From Deltaproteobacteria bacterium (GTDB taxonomy: Bacteria > Desulfobacterota > SM23-61): a stretch of 10,712 bases of DNA. Positions 7,304 through 10,712 of the stretch are shown piece by piece. A program made the translations under genes and the position numbers. The notes below the pieces were generated by a model. The model saw only the letters and a list, made by a program, of their open reading frames with translations. It searched no databases and had not been told where the DNA came from. Every line of letters starts with the position of its first letter. The first letter of the stretch is position 1. Location of the stretch: NCBI GenBank assembly GCA_026388915.1, contig JAPLIW010000619.1:1-10712 (forward strand), read 5' to 3'.

Positions 7304-8278
7304 TCAGCGAGTGCTGCGGTGAGATAGTTCTTCCAGGATCGCGGCGCAGAGGAGGGGGAACATGATTTCGTGGTGGCCCGTCAGGTGGAACCCCCGGCCT
7401 CCTGCCAGGGTGGGCCGCCGGACGACATTAGTCAGGGGACGGTAGTGAGGAATGAAATCCATGTTCACGGTGGTGAAATTCCTGACCCGGTAGCCCTGGT
7501 TGCGCGCCAGGGTCAGGGCCTTCAGAAAGACCTCGGGCAGGATGACGGCCGAGCCCAGGTTCAGATACACTCCCCCCTCGAGGCGGGAAATCAGCGCCGC
7601 GAAGAGACGGAAATCCCGGTGGCTTCCCTCGCCGAGGGCCGCGCCCCGGCAGTGGGGGTGCATGTGGATAATGTCCGTTCCCACGGCCACGTGCACGGTC
7701 ACCGGAATCCCCAGTCTTGCCCCCGCGGCAGTGATGCTCAACCGGCGGTGGGGGAATTTGCTCTTCCAGATCCTTTCGCCCACCGAGCGGCCGAGGCCCC
7801 AGCCCTTCTCCCCGCCCTGATTGATGGCCGCGTTGAGAATGCGCCCGGTTTCCTCGGCCATGCCGAAGGAGCCCTCCCCGATTTCGGAAGCCACATCCTC
7901 CGAGGTCTTTCCCGCAAAGGCGATCTCGAAGTCATGGATGATTCCGGCTCCGTTCAGGGCCAGGCCCTGCAAAATTCCTTTCTCCATCAGATGGATGATC
8001 AGGGGATTCAGGCCCACTTTAATGGGATGGGCCCCCATTCCGAGGATCACCGGCTTTCCTCTGGCATGGGCTTTCCCGATCCGGGCGACCACTTCTTGAA
8101 AATCCCTGGCCGCCAGGAAGCCGGGCAAGGAGTTCAGGAATTTCTGGAAAGAAGATCGGGGAAGAACGGGTCGGGCAAAGTCCTCCACCTTGACCAGGCT
8201 CTTTCGGGAGGCCAAGGGGTATGTTTTCACGCCCTCCAGACTCAGAGGCTGCAGGCTTTTTTTCCTAGAAAGGTTCAT
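7304..8278 (-). CDS. Deoxyhypusine synthase-like protein lacking the catalytic lysine
   Basis: I recognise no named bacterial family, but the order of motifs parallels deoxyhypusine synthase (DHS). VILGMGAHPIKVGLNPLIIHLMEKG and LNGAGIIHDFE correspond to the DHS region before its VTTAGGVEEDLI motif. SITAAGARLGIPVTVHVAVGTDIIHMHP parallels its PVFSPALTDGSLG. RDFRLFAALISRLEGGVYLNLGSAVI parallels the stretch leading to GGGVVKHHI, and GHHEIMFPLLCAAILEEL parallels SLVFPLLVAETF. At the position of the catalytic Lys, this protein has Leu (about residue 247, codon 7538-7540). So it may have the Rossmann-like NAD fold without DHS chemistry; bacteria also lack eIF5A. Length is 324 residues from the ATG at 8276-8278; a GTG at 8290 is the alternative and neither has a good ribosome site. 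No signal peptide or membrane helix is visible. Confidence 0.6.
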   Translation of the reverse strand: MNLSRKKSLQPLSLEGVKTYPLASRKSLVKVEDFARPVLPRSSFQKFLNSLPGFLAARDFQEVVARIGKAHARGKPVILGMGAHPIKVGLNPLIIHLMEKGILQGLALNGAGIIHDFEIAFAGKTSEDVASEIGEGSFGMAEETGRILNAAINQGGEKGWGLGRSVGERIWKSKFPHRRLSITAAGARLGIPVTVHVAVGTDIIHMHPHCRGAALGEGSHRDFRLFAALISRLEGGVYLNLGSAVILPEVFLKALTLARNQGYRVRNFTTVNMDFIPHYRPLTNVVRRPTLAGGRGFHLTGHHEIMFPLLCAAILEELSHRSTR

Positions 8279-8314
8279 AAGATGATTCACCGCAGAGAAC
8301 GCAGGGGTAGAAAA

Positions 8315-8337
8315 TGGAATAATGGAATATTGGAATA
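8315..8337. repeat. Octamer tandem repeat (TGGAATAN), left of element A
   Basis: Three units are read on the plus strand: TGGAATAA (8315-8322), TGGAATAT (8323-8330) and TGGAATAT, the last running into the MITE-like element at 8338. Related octamers continue on the other side at 8478-8500 (TGGAATAA, TGGAAGGT, TGGAAAGA). An inverted set lies at 8636-8670, read on the minus strand as TGGAATAA, TGGAAGAC, TGGAATGA, TGGAATAT. The element seems to interrupt an older octamer array. Confidence 0.65.
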
Positions 8338-8474
8338 TTGATGATCTCGTAAAAAGTCACTTGAAGGGTCACCCCGGCGAAAGCCGGGGTCCAGAACATC
8401 CTGAAATAACTGGATTCCGGCTTTCGCCGGAATGACGAATTTTATGGAATTTCGACTTTTTACGATTCCATCAA
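8338..8474. mobile_element. MITE-like palindromic element, copy A (137 bp)
   Basis: The ends are imperfect terminal inverted repeats: TTGATGATCTCGTAAAAAGT at the left, and at the right a segment ending GACTTTTTACGATTCCATCAA minus its first base when inverted. Inside are two perfect 8-bp stems: ACCCCGGC-GAAA-GCCGGGGT (8371-8390) and ATTCCGGC-TTTC-GCCGGAAT (8414-8433). They share a CCGGCGAAAGCCGG core in opposite orientation. TA dinucleotides flank both ends (8336-8337 and 8475-8476), compatible with an IS630/Tc1-mariner-type insertion. It differs from copy B at about 8 of 137 positions. It has no coding capacity. Confidence 0.85.
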
Positions 8475-8515
8475 TATTGGAATAATGGAAGGTTGGAAAG
8501 ACTCCCCATCGAGCC

Positions 8516-8624
8516 CTGATGTTCTCGTAGAAAGTCCTGTTTCTGTCGTTGCGGTCCCGCCGGGGCGGGACGCCTTCGCTGGCGCGGGCGAGGACTCTTT
8601 CGCGAATTTCTAGGAGCTTATCAG
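8516..8624. repeat. Degenerate relative of the 137-bp element
   Basis: The left end CTGATGTTCTCGTAGAAAGT differs from the intact element end at three positions. The right side (8593-8624) keeps GACT and TTCTAGGAGCTTATCAG, a decayed inverted copy of that end. The centre is different: a perfect 18-bp palindrome GTCCCGCC-GG-GGCGGGAC at 8554-8571. It could be a diverged copy, or a separate family sharing the same ends. The whole 8279-8679 spacer holds only repeats. Confidence 0.5.
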
Positions 8625-8679
8625 GATTCCTAACCCAATATTCCATCATTCCAGTCTTCCATTATTCCATGTTTATTTC

Positions 8680-9258
8680 TTATGTGGGGTGCTGGAAAAG
8701 CATCCGGTCCACCATCTCGCAAATGACATGGCCGATGGTGATGTGCACTTCCTGGACCCGCGGGGTGACCGGGGAATTTACGATGACGGCAATATCGGTC
8801 ACCTTGGCCAGCTCGCCCCCGTCATTTCCAGTGAGGCCCACCGTCTTCAGGCCCATCTCTTTGGCCACTTTTACGGCCTTGATGACATTGGCCGCCGACC
8901 CGCTGGTGGAGATTCCGATGGCCACGTCCCCCTCTTTCCCCAGGGCCTTGACCTGCTTGGCAAAGGAATCCACGTACCCGTAGTCATTGCTGATGCTGGT
9001 GAGAACCGAGGTGTCCGTGGTCAGGGCGATGGCCGGCAGGGGAGGCCGTTCGATGAGGAAGCGGTTGACAAATTCCCCGGCCAGATGCTGGGCGTCGGCC
9101 GCGCTCCCGCCGTTGCCGAAGAGGAGCACCTTGTTGCCCGATTTGAAGGCCCCCACAATCATCCTGACCACCTGGGCCAGGACTTCCGTGTTTTGCCGGA
9201 TGAAGCGCAGTTTGAGGTCGGCGCTTTCCCTGAAAACCTGGGCGATTTCTTCTTTCAT
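8680..9258 (-). CDS. gmhA: Phosphoheptose isomerase (sedoheptulose-7-phosphate isomerase)
   Basis: GmhA converts sedoheptulose 7-phosphate to D-glycero-D-manno-heptose 7-phosphate, the first step to the ADP-heptose of the LPS inner core. The SIS-domain phosphate loops are present: GNGGSAADAQH (48-58) and STSGSA (117-122), with TTDTSVLTSISNDYGY between. Putative zinc and catalytic residues known for the family are in place: H58, E62, Q169 and H177 (EVHITIGHVICEMVD). The length of 192 residues is typical. I start at the ATG at 9256-9258; the frame stays open upstream into the hexanucleotide repeat and radical SAM gene, but those residues are repeat-derived. The ribosome site is a weak GAGAGAG. 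It follows the radical SAM gene by 76 bases and is probably co-transcribed with it. Confidence 0.95.
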   Translation of the reverse strand: MKEEIAQVFRESADLKLRFIRQNTEVLAQVVRMIVGAFKSGNKVLLFGNGGSAADAQHLAGEFVNRFLIERPPLPAIALTTDTSVLTSISNDYGYVDSFAKQVKALGKEGDVAIGISTSGSAANVIKAVKVAKEMGLKTVGLTGNDGGELAKVTDIAVIVNSPVTPRVQEVHITIGHVICEMVDRMLFQHPT

Positions 9259-9270
9259 GATCTCTCTCTC

Positions 9271-9406
9271 AAGGTTGAGGCTGAGGGCAAGGTTAAGGCT
9301 AAGGTCAAGGTCAAGGCTAAGGCTAAGGTTTGGGTTACGGAGAAGAAATGTAATGTAAAGCCTGTTCCTCAACCTTAGCCTTGACCTTAGCCTTAACCTC
9401 ACCCTT
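9271..9406. repeat. Inverted hexanucleotide array (AAGGYY units)
   Basis: On the plus strand 9271-9330 is ten hexamers (AAGGTT, GAGGCT, AAGGTC, AAGGCT and similar). On the minus strand 9371-9406 is six more of the same kind, so the two arrays face each other across a 40-base gap. A 21-bp stretch is identical between the arms when inverted. The right array encodes the VKAKVKAKV tail of the radical SAM protein, and the left one fills the leader of gmhA. A transcript could fold into a long hairpin spanning the radical SAM stop codon at 9335. Confidence 0.85.
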
Positions 9407-10120
9407 GATGATCTCGTTGACTCTGCTCTGCATCCGCCGGAGAAGGTCAGGTTCGAGAAGCGGCTCTTTCCGCAGCCGGGCATCCAGGGCCCCCCGGGGA
9501 TTGAAGTTCTGCAGGGTATACCTCCTGGCCCCCCGAACCCGATGGGCCACCTCGCATAGCTCTTCTTCATCCAGGAGAGCGGGGACGAAGGTAGTACGAA
9601 ATTCGTAGTCCGCCTTGCCGGAGAGAAGAATCCCGATGCTGGCTTTGATCCGGTCGATCTGCGCTTCTCCGCAGGAGACGCCCGTTAGGGCGGAGTAACG
9701 GTCGGGCCTCAAGGGGCCTTTGAGGTCCATGGCCACATAGTCCAACAGCCCATCCCCCAGGAGGTTCTCCAGGACCTCCGGACGGGTTCCGTTGGTGTCC
9801 AGCTTGACGGCCAGGGGGTCTCCGCTGAGGGTCAATCGTCGATCCGATTTCAATTCCCGGATCAGGCGCGGCAGCCAGGGGTGAAGGGTCGGCTCTCCCC
9901 CAGTCAGGCAGACTCCGTCGATCCATCCCCTGCGCTTCCGCAGGCCTTCCAGGATGACCTCCAAGGGATAATCGGGGTACTTTTCAGGATGGAGGACCAG
10001 CTCATGGTTGTGACAGAAGGGACAGCGCAGATTGCAGGACGGAAGGAAAAGGACCGAAACCACTCTTCCGGGCCAGTCGGAAAAGGAGGTCTCTACAAAG
10101 CCCTTGATGGAATAGGTCAT
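9335..10120 (-). CDS. Anaerobic ribonucleotide reductase-activating radical SAM protein (NrdG2 type)
   Basis: This 261-residue radical SAM activase resembles the protein that installs the glycyl radical on class III ribonucleotide reductase NrdD. KGFVETSFSDWPGRVVSVLF leads into the 4Fe-4S motif C29-x3-C33-x2-C36 (SCNLRCPFCHNHEL). GGEP follows at 74-77 for SAM binding, then KLDTNGTRP and DYVAMDLKGPL. The pattern fits the NrdG2 subgroup (TIGR02495-like) of anaerobes better than enterobacterial NrdG. The C-terminus after about residue 236 (VKAKVKAKVEEQALHYISSP) is encoded by a hexanucleotide repeat and is probably dispensable. No Shine-Dalgarno is visible; a perfect 30-bp palindrome lies 14 bases upstream of the ATG. 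NrdD is not in the window. Activation of another glycyl-radical enzyme cannot be excluded. Confidence 0.85.
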   Translation of the reverse strand: MTYSIKGFVETSFSDWPGRVVSVLFLPSCNLRCPFCHNHELVLHPEKYPDYPLEVILEGLRKRRGWIDGVCLTGGEPTLHPWLPRLIRELKSDRRLTLSGDPLAVKLDTNGTRPEVLENLLGDGLLDYVAMDLKGPLRPDRYSALTGVSCGEAQIDRIKASIGILLSGKADYEFRTTFVPALLDEEELCEVAHRVRGARRYTLQNFNPRGALDARLRKEPLLEPDLLRRMQSRVNEIIKGEVKAKVKAKVEEQALHYISSP

Positions 10121-10134
10121 AGTAGCGGTCAGCT

Positions 10135-10164
10135 TGTAGGGGCGGTTCGCGAACCGCCCCTACA
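10135..10164. repeat. TGTAGGGGCG-type palindrome, copy 3 (perfect, 30 bp)
   Basis: TGTAGGGGCGGTTCG followed by its exact reverse complement. It sits between the redox-protein stop codon (10180) and the radical SAM ATG (10120), where a ribosome-binding site would be expected nearby. It belongs with the copies at 5231-5260 and 7111-7136. Confidence 0.9.
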
Positions 10165-10179
10165 GATCCATGATCGCGA

Positions 10180-10458
10180 TTAGCTGTTGGCTATTTTCTG
10201 ACTGCCGATCGCCAGAAGGTAGTTTTTTATCGGAATGGCTCCGGTGATGGAAGAGGAATCATCCAGAACCAGGATCGGAAGCTGGGTCTCGGCCACCGAG
10301 ACCAGCTCATGCCAGGCCAGGTGGGCCAGGGAATCGGGGTTGTCCGGACCCAGGACTTCCTCCGCGATCCCCAGCTTTTTCAGGTCCACGGTTTTCTTCA
10401 CGTAATTGCACTTCTCGCAGCCGATTTTGGTAAAGAGCGTCACTTCCTCCACCTCCAT
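10180..10458 (-). CDS. Small thioredoxin/glutaredoxin-fold protein with CxxC
   Basis: This 92-residue redox protein begins with a beta strand and active site VTLFTKIGCEKCNYVKK (C14-x2-C17). TQLPILVLDD carries the expected cis-proline (P61), completing a glutaredoxin/thioredoxin-like fold. It is not a close match to standard NrdH or GrxA. It lies directly upstream of the NrdG2-like gene with a 59-base gap, so a role as electron donor to, or partner of, class III ribonucleotide reductase is inferred. The start is ambiguous: the ATG at 10458 has no ribosome site, but GGAGG inside the first codons would place ribosomes on the GTG at 10441-10443, giving a product beginning at TLFTK. A poor promoter (TTGCTT, 18 bases, TTTAAT) may lie upstream. 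Confidence 0.75.
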   Translation of the reverse strand: MEVEEVTLFTKIGCEKCNYVKKTVDLKKLGIAEEVLGPDNPDSLAHLAWHELVSVAETQLPILVLDDSSSITGAIPIKNYLLAIGSQKIANS

Positions 10459-10520
10459 TCAAAATTTATCGGGACGCAGATTAAAGAATAAAACAAAGGA
10501 AAAAAGCAAGAATTTATTGG

Positions 10521-10560
10521 ACACAGATAAACACAGATAAACACAGATGAACACAGATAA
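10521..10560. repeat. Four tandem copies of a 10-bp repeat (ACACAGATAA)
   Basis: Units at 10521, 10531, 10541 and 10551; three are identical and one reads ACACAGATGA. A related single motif, GGACGCAGATTAA, lies at 10473-10485. The array sits in the AT-rich upstream region of the redox gene, followed after 15 bases by MITE-like copy B. I see no gene here. Confidence 0.85.
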
Positions 10561-10575
10561 GATTAAAGACCAAAC

Positions 10576-10712
10576 TTGATGATCTCGTAAAAAGTCTCTT
10601 GGAGCGTCACCCCGGCGAAAGCCGGGGTCCAGAACATCTTGAAATAACTGGATTCCGGCTTTCGCCGGAATGACGAATTCTATGGAATTGCGACTTTTTA
10701 CGAGTTCATCAA
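10576..10712. mobile_element. MITE-like palindromic element, copy B (137 bp)
   Basis: This is the second copy of the element at 8338-8474, the same length and about 94% identical, ending exactly at the window edge with TTCATCAA. Its hairpins are at 10609-10628 and 10652-10671 and are unchanged in sequence. The terminal inverted repeats are better preserved than in copy A: GACTTTTTACGAGTTCATCA at the right end. The left flank is AC rather than TA, so a TA target duplication is not supported for this copy. Confidence 0.85.

Noticed and set aside
8285..8306. CACCGCAGAGAACGCAGGG motif next to the DHS-like start.
   Set aside because: It resembles a short repeat commonly scattered in spacers of such genomes; a single copy here supports no function.
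8338..8474. CRISPR-like pattern from the repeated palindromes.
   Set aside because: There are only two distant copies and no regularly spaced unique spacers or cas genes.
8287..8649. A 120-codon minus-strand frame across the gmhA/DHS-like spacer.
   Set aside because: It is translated MITE and octamer sequence (for example the stretch around the GAAA hairpins), so it is not a gene.
9259..9570. An N-terminal extension of gmhA into the radical SAM gene.
   Set aside because: The residues are hexanucleotide repeat translation and antisense-like sequence; GmhA begins at the ATG at 9258.

Overview
The window looks like a chromosomal segment of an uncultured Gram-negative anaerobe, most likely from the Desulfobacterota (former Deltaproteobacteria). 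This is inferred from an alginate-export-like porin, a heptose (LPS) gene, a NrdG2-type radical SAM activase, a DUF3426 zinc-ribbon protein, and dense short palindromes between genes. No rRNA, tRNA, CRISPR array, integrase or transposase is visible.

Left part (1-4320), all on the minus strand: an outer-membrane beta-barrel porin runs off the left edge and is split by a one-base frameshift at 871-874. Next come a secreted protein joining a TolB/CsgG-like domain to an FG-GAP/VCBS propeller, and a universal stress protein. Well-formed sigma70-type promoters precede the porin and the stress gene.

Middle (4406-7237): a plus-strand block holds hypoxanthine phosphoribosyltransferase (hpt, possibly leaderless), a membrane-anchored zinc-ribbon/DUF3426 protein, and a TIM-barrel sugar isomerase/endonuclease-IV-like protein that overlaps it by a GTGA junction. 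The block lies between two unrelated long inverted repeats with 31-32 bp arms and 160-162 bp interiors.

Right part (7304-10458), minus strand, read from right to left: a thioredoxin/glutaredoxin-fold protein, a NrdG-like radical SAM activase, gmhA (sedoheptulose-7-phosphate isomerase), and a protein resembling deoxyhypusine synthase (DHS) but lacking the catalytic lysine. The first two probably serve anaerobic deoxyribonucleotide synthesis, and GmhA serves LPS heptose.

Repeats are the most striking content. There are two near-identical 137-bp MITE-like elements (8338-8474 and 10576-10712), a decayed relative (8516-8624), octamer arrays, a 4 x 10-bp array, three palindromes built on TGTAGGGGCG, and an inverted hexanucleotide array that has entered the 3' end of the radical SAM gene. 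I see no clear new defence or biosynthetic system. The best leads are the DHS-like protein and the way the repeats sit at gene junctions.
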